Source: Pseudomonas vanderleydeniana
GTDB taxonomy: Bacteria > Pseudomonadota > Gammaproteobacteria > Pseudomonadales > Pseudomonadaceae
Assembly: GCF_014268755.2 (NCBI RefSeq)
Contig: NZ_CP077093.1
Location: 6,221,501 to 6,285,500 of the forward strand
Length of the DNA: 64,000 bases
Direction: 5' to 3'
Shown here: positions 19,458 through 27,954 of the stretch, piece by piece
Layout: every line of letters begins with the position of its first letter
Numbering within the stretch: the first letter of the stretch is position 1
Position numbers and translations under genes: made by a program
Notes under the pieces: generated by a model
What the model was told of the DNA's origin: nothing
Database searches by the model: none
The model's input: the letters and a program-made list of their open reading frames with translations, nothing else

Positions 19458-20426
19458 ATGTCCACACCCAGCCCTTCTTCCCCCAAGCCGAAGCTCGCCA
19501 TCAGCGCCTGCCTGATGGGCGACGAAGTGCGCTACAACGGCGGACACAAGGAGTCGCGGTTGTGCAGTCGGATTCTCAGCGAGCACTTCGACTTTGTTCC
19601 CGTCTGCCCGGAAATGGCGATCGGCCTCGGAACACCCCGCGAGCCCATCCGCCTGGTCGGTGACCCCGCGCAACCCAGAGCCGTGGGCACGGTTCACCCG
19701 GACAACGACGTCAGCCAGGCGCTGCTCGACTACGGCACACGCATGGCCGGCCAGCTGACCGATATCTGCGGCTACATCTTCATGCAGAAATCGCCGTCCT
19801 GCGGACTGGAACGGGTCAAGGTCTACCAGGATCACGGACGCCCCGCCGAGCATGCCGGTCGTGGCCTGTTCGCCGCAGCCTTCTGTGCCCTGCACCCCGA
19901 CCTGCCGGTGGAGGAAGAGGGACGCCTGAACGACCCGGTACTGCGCGAGAACTTCCTGATCCGGGTATTCGCCTACGCCGACTGGCAGCAACTGCTCGCC
20001 GCCGGCCTGAGCCGTCGCGCCCTGACCGACTTCCACTCGCGCCACAAGTACCTGCTGATGGCCCACAACCCGATGCAGTACAAGGTCCTCGGCCATCTGC
20101 TGGGCAGCATGGGCAAGTCCGATCCGAACGAGGTCGGCCCGCGCTATTTCAGCCAACTGATGGCCGCGCTGAAGAAATGCGCCACCCGCCGTACCCACAC
20201 CAATGTCCTGCAGCACCTCAGTGGCTACCTGAAGCATTCCCTCAGTACCGAGGACAAGCAGGAAATGCAGCAGGTCATCGGCCAGTACCGCCTCGGCATC
20301 ATCCCGCTGGTGGTACCGCTGACCTTGCTCAAGCATCACTTTCGCCAGCACCCCGATCCCTACGTGGGGCTGCAGGTCTACCTGCAACCCCATCCGGAAA
20401 ACCTCAGCCTGCGCAACTCGATCTGA
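19458..20426 (+). CDS. rudS: tRNA 4-thiouridine desulfidase RudS (TudS/DUF523 + DUF1722)
   Basis: 322 residues with an N-terminal DUF523/TudS domain (about 12-155) and a C-terminal DUF1722/YbgA domain (about 185-305). Proteins with this fusion, named RudS, remove sulfur from 4-thiouridine in tRNA: the TudS part carries a [4Fe-4S] cluster and the DUF1722 part binds tRNA. The three cluster Cys are visible in SACLMG, PVCPE and SPSCG. DUF1722 shows FHSRHKYLLMAHNP and YLKHSL. First gene of the coupled operon, 21 nt after the last operator box and 2 nt before the regulator. 4-thiouridine is the near-UV chromophore of tRNA, so a role in light stress fits. Function is assigned by domain architecture. 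Confidence 0.92.
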   Translation: MSTPSPSSPKPKLAISACLMGDEVRYNGGHKESRLCSRILSEHFDFVPVCPEMAIGLGTPREPIRLVGDPAQPRAVGTVHPDNDVSQALLDYGTRMAGQLTDICGYIFMQKSPSCGLERVKVYQDHGRPAEHAGRGLFAAAFCALHPDLPVEEEGRLNDPVLRENFLIRVFAYADWQQLLAAGLSRRALTDFHSRHKYLLMAHNPMQYKVLGHLLGSMGKSDPNEVGPRYFSQLMAALKKCATRRTHTNVLQHLSGYLKHSLSTEDKQEMQQVIGQYRLGIIPLVVPLTLLKHHFRQHPDPYVGLQVYLQPHPENLSLRNSI

Positions 20427-20428
20427 TC

Positions 20429-21364
20429 ATGTCCAGACCCCTTGCCGAGGACGATGAGTCCTCCCCCGATTACGTCAGCGCCCTGGCCGCCGGCTGGTTG
20501 CCGATTCGCGAAGTCGCCCGGCAGACGGGCGTCAATGCCGTCACCCTGCGCGCCTGGGAACGCCGTTATGGCCTGATCGTGCCGCATCGCACGGCCAAGG
20601 GACACCGGCTGTTCTCCAGCGATCACGTGCAGCGTATCCAGGCGATCCTGACCTGGTTGAACCGTGGCGTCGCGGTACGCCAGGTCAAGCAGTTGCTCGA
20701 CAGCCAACAGCCCCCTACCGAGGCACCGGCAAACGACTGGCACCGCCTGCACCAGGAACTGGTCCAGGCCATCGGCCGCCTGGATGAACGCCAGGTCGAC
20801 GACCGCTTCAACCAGGCAATGTCGCTGTACCCACCCCGCACCGTCTGCGAACAATTGCTGATCCCGCTGCTGGACGAACTCGAACAACGTTGGCAGGGCC
20901 AGTTCGGCGGGCAGATGGAACGGGTGTTCTTCCATTCCTGGCTACGCAGCAAGCTGGGCGCCCGGATCTACCACAACAACCGTCAGCTCAAGGGCCAGCC
21001 GCTGCTGCTGGTCAACCAGTCGGACCTGCCGCTCGAACCCCATCTGTGGCTGACCGCCTGGCTGGCGAGCAGCGCCGACTGCCCGGTGGAGGTTTTCGAC
21101 TGGCCGGTGCCGCCCGGCGAGCTGGCGCTGGCTGTCGAACAGCTCAAGGCCCGCGCGCTGCTGCTGTACTCCAGCAAAACCCTGAACCTGGCGGCGCTGC
21201 CCAGGCTGCTGAGCGGCATCGAGCAGCCGGTACTGCTCGCCGGTGCCGCGGTGTGCATTCACGCCAGCGAACTGGCCAGCTGCGCTGACGAAACTCCCGG
21301 CCTGAATCTCGCCCAGGACCCGCTGTCGGCTTGCCAGAGCCTGACCGGGCTCGGGCTGCTCTGA
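20429..21364 (+). CDS. LitR/CarH-type MerR regulator lacking the B12-binding motif (class II LitR-like)
   Basis: 311 residues. The N-terminal MerR helix-turn-helix (about 23-92) shows LPIREVARQTGVNAVTLRAW and ERRYGL; the rest is a helical bundle (VCEQLLIPLLDELEQRW) and a Rossmann-like part related to the CarH/LitR cobalamin domain. The B12-ligand motif DxHxxG is absent: the matching region reads FGGQMERVFFHSWLRSKLG and later VFDWPVPPGE. Such class II LitR proteins in P. putida do not bind B12 and respond to light through a separate LOV photoreceptor; none is in this window. Likely autorepressor acting on the TTGTACAA boxes. Coupled between rudS and phrB. Confidence 0.87.
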   Translation: MSRPLAEDDESSPDYVSALAAGWLPIREVARQTGVNAVTLRAWERRYGLIVPHRTAKGHRLFSSDHVQRIQAILTWLNRGVAVRQVKQLLDSQQPPTEAPANDWHRLHQELVQAIGRLDERQVDDRFNQAMSLYPPRTVCEQLLIPLLDELEQRWQGQFGGQMERVFFHSWLRSKLGARIYHNNRQLKGQPLLLVNQSDLPLEPHLWLTAWLASSADCPVEVFDWPVPPGELALAVEQLKARALLLYSSKTLNLAALPRLLSGIEQPVLLAGAAVCIHASELASCADETPGLNLAQDPLSACQSLTGLGLL

Positions 21365-21383
21365 CGACCACCAAGGAATGACC

Positions 21384-22829
21384 ATGCAATTGTTCTGGTT
21401 GCGCACCGACCTGCGCCTGCACGACAACACCGCCCTCAGCGCCGCCGCGCGCAGCGGGCCGACGGTGGCGGTGTTCCTGCTCAGCCCCGGACAATGGCTG
21501 GCCCATGACGACGCGCCGTGCAAGGTCGACTTCTGGCTGCGCAACCTGCGGGAGCTTGGCCAGGCGCTGGCCACGCTGAACATCCCGTTGCTGATTCGCC
21601 AGGCGGATACCTGGGACCAGGCCCCCACCGTGCTGCTCGAACTGTGCCAGTCGCTGGGCGTCGACGCCGTGCATGTCAACGAAGAGTACGGTGTCCACGA
21701 AACCCGTCGGGACCGGGCCGTGGCCAAGGCCGTCGAGGCCCGGGACATCGACTTCCACAGCCACCTCGACCAGTTGTTCTTCCGTCCGGGCAGTGTGCTG
21801 ACCCGCACCGGTGGCTATTTCCAGGTCTTCAGCCAGTTTCGCAAGGTCTGCTACAGCCGCCTGCACGGTGCGCTGCCAGCGCTGGTCACGCCACCGGCGC
21901 CCCAGGCACCGTTGCCGGTGAAGAGCGACCCGGTTCCCGACACCCTCGACGGGTTCGCCCCTGCACCCCAGGCCCTGAGCAACCTCTGGCCCGCCGGTGA
22001 AAACGAAGCCCGGCGGCGCCTGGAAAGCTTCGCCGACCAACAGATCGACTACTACCAGAGCGAACGCGACTTCCCGGCCAAGCCCGGCACCAGCCAGCTT
22101 TCTCCCTATCTCGCAGCCGGCGTGGTGTCCCCGCGCCAATGCCTGCACGCCGCCCTGCAAAGCAACCTGGGTGAATTCGACAGCGGCAATGTCGGCGCCG
22201 TCACCTGGATCAACGAGCTGCTCTGGCGCGAGTTCTACAAGCACATCCTGGTCGGCTATCCACGGGTCTCGCGCCATCGCGCATTCCGTCCGGAGACCGA
22301 GGCCGTGGCCTGGCGCCATGCACCGCGCGACCTGGAAGCCTGGCAGCAAGGCCGTACCGGCCTGCCGATCATCGACGCGGCCATGCGCCAATTGCTTGAA
22401 ACCGGCTGGATGCACAACCGCCTGCGCATGGTGGTGGCGATGTTCCTGACCAAGAACCTGCTGATCGACTGGCGCGAAGGCGAGCGCTTCTTCATGCGCC
22501 ACCTGATCGACGGCGACCTGGCGGCCAACAACGGCGGCTGGCAGTGGAGTTCCTCCACCGGTACCGACTCGGCCCCCTACTTCCGCATCTTCAACCCGAT
22601 CAGCCAGTCGCAGAAATTCGACAGCGAAGGCCTGTTCATCAAGCACTGGTTGCCGGAACTGGCCGGCCTGAACAAAAAGGATGTGCACAACCCGGCCGCC
22701 CTCGGCGGCCTGTTCGGCGTCGCCGGTTATCCACAGCCGATCGTCGACCTGGCGAGCAGCCGCGAACGGGCCCTCGCCGCGTTCAAGAGCCTGCCGTCGC
22801 GCCCGGAATCCGGGGGCGCGCATGAGTGA
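21384..22829 (+). CDS. phrB: Deoxyribodipyrimidine photolyase (class I CPD photolyase)
   Basis: 481-residue blue-light enzyme that splits cyclobutane pyrimidine dimers with FADH-. N-terminal antenna domain (LFWLRTDLRLHDNTAL), then FAD domain with TSQLSPYLAAGVVSPRQ, WINELLWREFYKHIL, GLPIIDAAMRQLLETGWMHNRLRM and GDLAANNGGWQWSSSTGTD. The Trp residues of the electron-transfer chain appear in place. Two ATGs are close (21378, 21384); AAGGA at 21373-21377 is correctly spaced only for the second. The next gene overlaps it by 8 nt. It is the enzyme that ties the operon to light. Confidence 0.97.
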   Translation: MQLFWLRTDLRLHDNTALSAAARSGPTVAVFLLSPGQWLAHDDAPCKVDFWLRNLRELGQALATLNIPLLIRQADTWDQAPTVLLELCQSLGVDAVHVNEEYGVHETRRDRAVAKAVEARDIDFHSHLDQLFFRPGSVLTRTGGYFQVFSQFRKVCYSRLHGALPALVTPPAPQAPLPVKSDPVPDTLDGFAPAPQALSNLWPAGENEARRRLESFADQQIDYYQSERDFPAKPGTSQLSPYLAAGVVSPRQCLHAALQSNLGEFDSGNVGAVTWINELLWREFYKHILVGYPRVSRHRAFRPETEAVAWRHAPRDLEAWQQGRTGLPIIDAAMRQLLETGWMHNRLRMVVAMFLTKNLLIDWREGERFFMRHLIDGDLAANNGGWQWSSSTGTDSAPYFRIFNPISQSQKFDSEGLFIKHWLPELAGLNKKDVHNPAALGGLFGVAGYPQPIVDLASSRERALAAFKSLPSRPESGGAHE

Positions 22830-23244
22830 GTTCCTGCATGACTTCGCCCGGCGCTTTTGTGCCGTGGACAAGCACAACCTGGCCTTGCTCGACGAGCTGT
22901 ACAGCGAGGACGTGCAGTTCACCGACCCGCTGCATCAGATCAAGGGACTCGCGGCCCTACGGCGTTACTTCGCCGATCTGTACAGCAATGTCAGCGAACT
23001 GGAGTTCACCTTCCATGGTTTCGACCCGGTTCGTGACGGAGAAGGCTACCTGCGCTGGAACATGAGCTATTGTCATCCCAGGCTGGCCAAGGGCCAGCCA
23101 ATCCGGGTCGAAGGCTGCTCCCATCTGCTCTGGCACGAAAAGGTCTATCGCCATCGGGACTACTTCGATGCCGGCGCCCTGCTGTACGACCACCTGCCGG
23201 TGATCGGCTGGGCCACCGCCTGGCTCAAAAGGAGAATGACATGA
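22822..23244 (+). CDS. NTF2/SnoaL-like domain protein of the photolyase operon
   Basis: 140-residue single-domain cone-fold protein: YSEDVQFTDPLHQIKGLAALRRYFADLY near the N terminus and VEGCSHLLWHEKVYRHRDYFDAGALLYDHLPVIG near the C terminus. NTF2-like folds serve as small enzymes or ligand-binding partners. The gene overlaps phrB and the following SDR gene (4 nt), so expression is tightly linked to them. It recurs in this position in other pseudomonad light loci; no activity is known. Confidence 0.88.
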   Translation: MSEFLHDFARRFCAVDKHNLALLDELYSEDVQFTDPLHQIKGLAALRRYFADLYSNVSELEFTFHGFDPVRDGEGYLRWNMSYCHPRLAKGQPIRVEGCSHLLWHEKVYRHRDYFDAGALLYDHLPVIGWATAWLKRRMT

Positions 23245-24023
23245 GCACGAAGCTCCCACGCCGCATCTGGCTGACCGGCGCCAGCAGCGGTATCGGTGCC
23301 GCCATGGCCGATGTACTGCTCAAGGAGGGCGTGCAACTGGCAGTCAGCGCACGCAATGAACAAGCCCTGGAAGAGCTCGGTGCACGTTATCCGGGCCAGG
23401 TGCTGTCGGTCCCCGGCGACCTGACCGACAGCCAGCAGGTACGCGAGATCGGTGAGCGCATCAACCAGGCCTGGGGCGCGCTCGACAGCGTGATCCTCAA
23501 TGCCGGTACCTGTGAATACGTCGATGCCCGGGAGTTCGATGCCTCGGTGATCGAGCGGGTGGTCCGCACCAACCTGCTCGCCAGCAGCTACTGCATCGAG
23601 ACCGCTCTGCCGCTGCTACGGGCCGGCACCCGGCCGCACCTGGTCGGTATCGCCAGCGCCGTGACCTTCCTGCCGCTGCCCCGCGCCGAAGCCTATGGCG
23701 CCTCAAAGGCCGGTATGCGCTACCTGTTCGAATCGTTGCGCATCGACCTCGCCCACGAAGGTATCGACGTCACCCTGGTCAGCCCCGGTTTCGTCGACAC
23801 CCCGCTGACCCGCAAGAACGACTTTCCCATGCCCCTCAGCTGGCCCGCCGACAAGGCCGCCGAGCACATCTGCGGGCGGCTGCCCAAGCGGCCCCTGGAG
23901 ATTGCCTTTCCGGCACTGTTCATGGCCGGACTCTGGCCCCTGTCACGCCTGCCCAAGCGCCTGCAGCTGGCGGTCGGCAAGCTCATGGCACGCGATGGCT
24001 CGCAAACGGAAGACCGCTCATGA
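23241..24023 (+). CDS. Short-chain dehydrogenase/reductase of the light operon
   Basis: 260 residues. Classical SDR motifs: TGASSGIG (residues 13-20), LNAG near 88, and active-site S with YGASK (Y near 153). The C terminus is hydrophobic (IAFPALFMAGLWPLSRLPKRL), suggesting membrane association, as seen in SDRs acting on lipids or lipid-like substrates. Good ribosome site (AAAAGGAGAATGAC) before the ATG. Overlaps its neighbours by 4 nt on both sides. In Rhodobacter sphaeroides a related SDR gene lies in the singlet-oxygen (RpoE-ChrR) cluster with DUF1365 and CFA-like genes, which supports a lipid-stress role here. Confidence 0.9.
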   Translation: MSTKLPRRIWLTGASSGIGAAMADVLLKEGVQLAVSARNEQALEELGARYPGQVLSVPGDLTDSQQVREIGERINQAWGALDSVILNAGTCEYVDAREFDASVIERVVRTNLLASSYCIETALPLLRAGTRPHLVGIASAVTFLPLPRAEAYGASKAGMRYLFESLRIDLAHEGIDVTLVSPGFVDTPLTRKNDFPMPLSWPADKAAEHICGRLPKRPLEIAFPALFMAGLWPLSRLPKRLQLAVGKLMARDGSQTEDRS

Positions 24024-25261
24024 ACATCGCCCTGATCGGCAGTGGCATCTCCGGGCTGACCTGCGCCTACCTGCTCAAGCGGCAGCATTCGATCACCCTG
24101 TTCGAGGCCGCCGACTGGATCGGTGGCCACACCCACACGGTCGATGTCAGCGTCGCCGGCCAGCAGCATGCGATCGACACCGGCTTCATCGTCTTCAACG
24201 ACTGGACCTACCCGAACTTCATCCGCCTGCTCGACCAGCTCGGGGTCGGCCACAAGCCCACCGAGATGAGTTTTTCGGTGCATGACCCGGCCAGCGGCCT
24301 GGAATACAACGGCAACAGCCTCGACAGCCTGTTCGCCCAGCGCAGCAACCTGCTGTCACCGGGCTTCTGGGGCATGTTGCGCGATATCCTGCGCTTCAAT
24401 CGCCGGGCCATCGCCGACCTCGAGCAGCAGCGCATCGCCGCCGACACCACCCTGGGCGCCTACCTGCGCGAAGGGCGCTACGGCGAACGCTTCATCCAGC
24501 ATTACATCGTGCCGATGGGCGCGGCGATCTGGTCGATGTCGCTGGCCGACATGCTGGGCTTTCCCCTGCAGTTCTTCGTCCGGTTCTTCAAGAACCATGG
24601 ACTGCTGTCGGTCAATGATCGTCCACAGTGGCGGGTGATCGAAGGCGGGTCCAGCGCCTACGTGACACCGCTGACCGCCGGCTTTCGCCAGAACATCCGC
24701 CTGAACTGCCCGGTGAGCCGGGTCGAGCGCGATGAACAGGGCGTCGTCATCCACAGCGCCGCCGGCAGCGAACGTTTCGACAAGGTGGTGTTCGCCTGCC
24801 ACAGCGACCAGGCCCTCGGGCTGCTGGCCGAGCCAAGCGACGCCGAACGACAGATCCTCGGCGCCCTGCCCTACGCCGACAACGAAGTCGTGCTGCACAC
24901 CGATACCCGCCTGCTGCCGGACCGTCGGCTGGCCTGGGCCAGCTGGAACTATCGCCTCGGCGGCCAACGCCAGGCGGCGGTGACCTACAACATGAACATT
25001 CTCCAGGGCATCACCAGCGACAACACCTTCTGCGTCAGCCTCAACCAGACTGCCGATATCGACCCGGGCAAGATCCTGGCCCGCTATACCTATGCCCATC
25101 CGCAATACGACCTGGCCGCCATCGCGGCACAACAGCGTTGGGAAGAACTGCATGGCAAGCGCCACACCTACTACTGCGGTGCCTACTGGGCCAACGGCTT
25201 TCACGAAGACGGCGTGAACAGCGCCCTGCGGGTCGCCGAAGCCTTCGGGGAACGGCTGTGA
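24020..25261 (+). CDS. FAD-dependent amine-oxidase-like (desaturase-like) protein
   Basis: 413-residue flavoprotein: FAD-binding IALIGSGISGLTCAYLL at residues 3-19, then DWIGGHTHTVDV, GFIVFNDWTYPNF and PMGAAIWSMSLADM. The family (COG2907) neighbours DUF1365 and CFA-like genes in many bacteria. In furan-fatty-acid producers flavoproteins of this broad class act as acyl-chain desaturases after CFA-like methyltransferases; I infer but cannot show the same here. C-terminal YCGAYWANGFHEDGVNSALRVAE is the second flavin-contact region. Coupled by 4-nt overlaps to the SDR and DUF1365 genes. Confidence 0.9.
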   Translation: MNIALIGSGISGLTCAYLLKRQHSITLFEAADWIGGHTHTVDVSVAGQQHAIDTGFIVFNDWTYPNFIRLLDQLGVGHKPTEMSFSVHDPASGLEYNGNSLDSLFAQRSNLLSPGFWGMLRDILRFNRRAIADLEQQRIAADTTLGAYLREGRYGERFIQHYIVPMGAAIWSMSLADMLGFPLQFFVRFFKNHGLLSVNDRPQWRVIEGGSSAYVTPLTAGFRQNIRLNCPVSRVERDEQGVVIHSAAGSERFDKVVFACHSDQALGLLAEPSDAERQILGALPYADNEVVLHTDTRLLPDRRLAWASWNYRLGGQRQAAVTYNMNILQGITSDNTFCVSLNQTADIDPGKILARYTYAHPQYDLAAIAAQQRWEELHGKRHTYYCGAYWANGFHEDGVNSALRVAEAFGERL

Positions 25262-26058
25262 ACAGCGCCCTTTACAGCGGCTGGATCAGCCATCGGCGCT
25301 TTGCCCCCAGGCGCCATGAATTCCGCTATCGGATCGGCCTGCTCTACCTGGACCTCGCCGAGCAGGCCAGTGTCCTTGGCCTTTCGCCCCTGGCCGGCCG
25401 CAGTCGCTTCGCCCCCTTTGCCTGGCGCGAGACCGACCATCTGCGTGCCTTCACCCGCCAGGGCATGCCGTTGATCGACGCGGTGCGCCAGCAGGTCGCC
25501 CTCGCCCTGGGACAGGCGCCACAGGGCCCCGTGCGCCTACTGACGCAACCGCGCAGTTGGGGGCTGTCGTTCAACCCGGTGAGTTTCTTCTACTGCTTCG
25601 ACAGCGACGACCGCCTCGCGGCGATACTCTGCGAAGTCACCAATACCCCCTGGGGCGAACGCTACCACTACGTACTCGCGGCCAGCGGCGAAGGCCACCA
25701 GCATGTCACGGCGGCCAAGTCGTTTCATGTCTCGCCATTCCTGCCCCGCGACCTGCAATACCGCATGAGCTTCAGCCAGCCCACTGAACGGCTCGGCGTG
25801 CACATGGCCGACTGGCAGGGCGAACTGAAGCTGTTCGACGCCACCCTCGACCTGCGGCGCGAAGCCCTCGGTCGCGCCAGCCTGCATCGCTACCTGTGGC
25901 GCTTCCCCTGGATGAGTGCCAAGACCTGTCTGTCGATCTACTGGCAGGCCTTGCGCCTGCTGCTCAAGCGCACGCCGATTTTCTCCCACCAGGCTGCCGA
26001 TGGCGCCTTCAGCATTGCCACCGCACAACCCGAGGAACAACGTCATGAGAAGCTCTAG
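25258..26058 (+). CDS. DUF1365 family protein
   Basis: 266 residues starting at a GTG that overlaps the preceding stop (GTGA). Family features: YSGWISHRRFAPRRHEFRYRIG (cited by its ends YSGWISHRR and FRYRIG), LTQPRSWGLSFNPVSFFYCF, and AKSFHVSPFLPRDLQYRMSF. Basic, without a signal peptide. No enzymatic activity is established. In R. sphaeroides the homologous gene beside a CFA-like gene is needed for normal anti-sigma factor ChrR turnover in singlet oxygen. Overlaps the next gene by 14 nt. Confidence 0.9.
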   Translation: MNSALYSGWISHRRFAPRRHEFRYRIGLLYLDLAEQASVLGLSPLAGRSRFAPFAWRETDHLRAFTRQGMPLIDAVRQQVALALGQAPQGPVRLLTQPRSWGLSFNPVSFFYCFDSDDRLAAILCEVTNTPWGERYHYVLAASGEGHQHVTAAKSFHVSPFLPRDLQYRMSFSQPTERLGVHMADWQGELKLFDATLDLRREALGRASLHRYLWRFPWMSAKTCLSIYWQALRLLLKRTPIFSHQAADGAFSIATAQPEEQRHEKL

Positions 26059-27316
26059 CCTGGTGACCCGAAACAACCTGTGGAGCGCCAACCGCTTGAG
26101 CACCCGCTTGCTGCGCCGCGGCGTACAACGCCAGTTGAGTGCACTGCGGCACGGCCAGTTGCTGGTGGTCGAGGATGGCGAACGCCAGCTGTTCGGCCAG
26201 CCGGGCAGCGGGCTGCTGGGAGAAATACATGTCCAGGATCCGGCAGCCTGGGGCCTGGTTGCCGGCAACGGTTCGATCGGGGCCGGCGAGGCCTTCATCC
26301 ATGGCTACTGGACCAGCCCGGACCTGACGGCGGTGATCCGCGTGTTCGTCAGCAACCTCGACGTGCTCGACGCCATGGAGGGTGGCCTGGCCAGCCTCGG
26401 CCGGCCTTTCGTCCAGGCACTGCACTGGCTCAATCGCAACACCCGCAAGGGCTCGCGCAAGAACATCGAGGCCCATTACGACCTGGGCAACGACCTGTTC
26501 GAGCAGTTCCTCGATCCGACCATGATGTATTCGGCGGCACAGTTCCTCAGCCCCGAGGACAGCCTGGAACAGGCCCAGTTGAACAAGCTGGAGCGTATCT
26601 GCCAGAAGTTGGCGCTGACACCGGATGATCACCTGCTGGAAATCGGCACCGGTTGGGGCAGCATGGCGATCCATGCCGCCCAGCACTATGGCTGCAAGGT
26701 GACCACCACCACGCTGTCGCGCGAACAGCTGGCCTATACCCGGCAACGCGTCGAGGCCCTGGGCCTGCAGGATCGCATCACCCTGCTGCTGGAAGACTAC
26801 CGCGACCTCACCGGCCAGTACGACAAGCTGGTCTCCATCGAAATGATCGAGGCCGTGGGTCATCGTTTCCTGCCCGGCTACTTCCAGCAATGCGCACGGC
26901 TGCTCAAGAACGACGGGCTGATGCTGCTGCAGAGCATCACCATCCGTGAACAGCGTTATGAACAGGCCAGGAACAGTGTCGACTTCATCCAGCGCTACAT
27001 CTTTCCTGGTGGAGCGCTGCCCAGCGTACACAAGTTGCTCGAAGTGGTCGGCCAGCACAGCGACATGAACCTGCTGCACATGGAGGACTTCGGCCTGCAC
27101 TACGCGCGCACCCTGCGCCTGTGGCACGAGAACTTCCAGCGCGCCCATGGCCGCCTGGCCGAGTTGGGCTACGACGAACATTTCCTGCGCCTGTGGGAGT
27201 TCTACCTGTGCTACTGCGAAGGCGGGTTCCTCGAGCGCGCCCTGGGTACCGCGCAACTGCTGCTGGCCAAGCCGGCGGCAAGGCCGCAGCCGTTGCTCGG
27301 GCGCTTCGAGGGCTGA
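26045..27316 (+). CDS. Cyclopropane-fatty-acyl-phospholipid synthase-like methyltransferase
   Basis: 423 residues, normal for the CFA/Mycolic-acid synthase family. The SAM-binding motif LEIGTGWGSMAIHAA is near residue 200; conserved family segments are AHYDLGNDLFEQFLDPTMMYS (cited as AHYDLGND and TMMYS), VSIEMIEAVGH, IQRYIFPGGALPS and the C-terminal WEFYLCYCEGGF. These enzymes methylate double bonds of membrane phospholipid acyl chains. As last gene of the light operon it probably modifies lipids on photo-oxidative stress (cyclopropane or methylated/furan type) rather than being the stationary-phase Cfa. Stop is followed closely by the convergent pagL. Confidence 0.92.
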   Translation: MRSSSLVTRNNLWSANRLSTRLLRRGVQRQLSALRHGQLLVVEDGERQLFGQPGSGLLGEIHVQDPAAWGLVAGNGSIGAGEAFIHGYWTSPDLTAVIRVFVSNLDVLDAMEGGLASLGRPFVQALHWLNRNTRKGSRKNIEAHYDLGNDLFEQFLDPTMMYSAAQFLSPEDSLEQAQLNKLERICQKLALTPDDHLLEIGTGWGSMAIHAAQHYGCKVTTTTLSREQLAYTRQRVEALGLQDRITLLLEDYRDLTGQYDKLVSIEMIEAVGHRFLPGYFQQCARLLKNDGLMLLQSITIREQRYEQARNSVDFIQRYIFPGGALPSVHKLLEVVGQHSDMNLLHMEDFGLHYARTLRLWHENFQRAHGRLAELGYDEHFLRLWEFYLCYCEGGFLERALGTAQLLLAKPAARPQPLLGRFEG

Positions 27317-27327
27317 GCGACGAGGCG

Positions 27328-27846
27328 CTAGAGCGGCAGGGTGTAATGCAGGGCGTAGCTTTCGATGCCGTCGTTCGGGGTACGGATGCCGGCATTCGAA
27401 TAGTGGGTGACGCGAACGCCCAGCTCATGCCCACCGGCGAAACGCAGGCCGAAGCCGATACGGTCCTCGAACTGGAAGGCCGAACCCAGCTTGTTGTCCT
27501 CGACTTCCGTGTGGGCGAACAGCGCCACGCCAATCCCCGCCTCGATGTAGGGTTTGACCGATTCCCCGGAAAACTCGTACACGAACACCGGCGAGAAGGA
27601 CAGGCTGTGATTGCTCGACGCCTTGTCACCGTCCCAGTAGGTGTAGGCGCCGCTCCAGTAGCCGGTCAGGCGGCCGACATCGCTTTGCAACCAGCTCCTA
27701 TCCCAATCCGATTGCAGCCCCAGGCGGTAGGTCTGGGTCGACTTGCCGGTCTGACCGACCGAAAACTCGACACCGGCCGCGTGGGCCGTCACGCCGTACA
27801 ACAGGGTGGTGGCCGTCAATGCGGCCAGGCAGAGCAAGCTCTTCAT
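27328..27846 (-). CDS. pagL: Lipid A 3-O-deacylase PagL family
   Basis: 172-residue outer-membrane beta-barrel enzyme that removes the 3-O acyl chain of lipid A, lowering recognition and changing membrane packing. A 23-residue signal peptide ends near AHAAG. The catalytic triad of the family (His-Ser-Glu) is visible in RVTHYSNAGI and DGIESY near the C terminus, and the last residue region HYTLPL ends in an amphipathic strand. Convergent with the CFA-like gene, 11 nt apart. Own promoter upstream of 27846 not identified. Confidence 0.9.
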   Translation of the reverse strand: MKSLLCLAALTATTLLYGVTAHAAGVEFSVGQTGKSTQTYRLGLQSDWDRSWLQSDVGRLTGYWSGAYTYWDGDKASSNHSLSFSPVFVYEFSGESVKPYIEAGIGVALFAHTEVEDNKLGSAFQFEDRIGFGLRFAGGHELGVRVTHYSNAGIRTPNDGIESYALHYTLPL

Positions 27847-27954
27847 CAGAAATATCCTATTTCAAATGGATGTTTAACAGCGAGAAGGACCTTCAGTAGA
27901 AATCTGGCGCGAGCCAGAAGTTCAGCGAATTTTCGCGATTTTCGCTGGGTGTTC

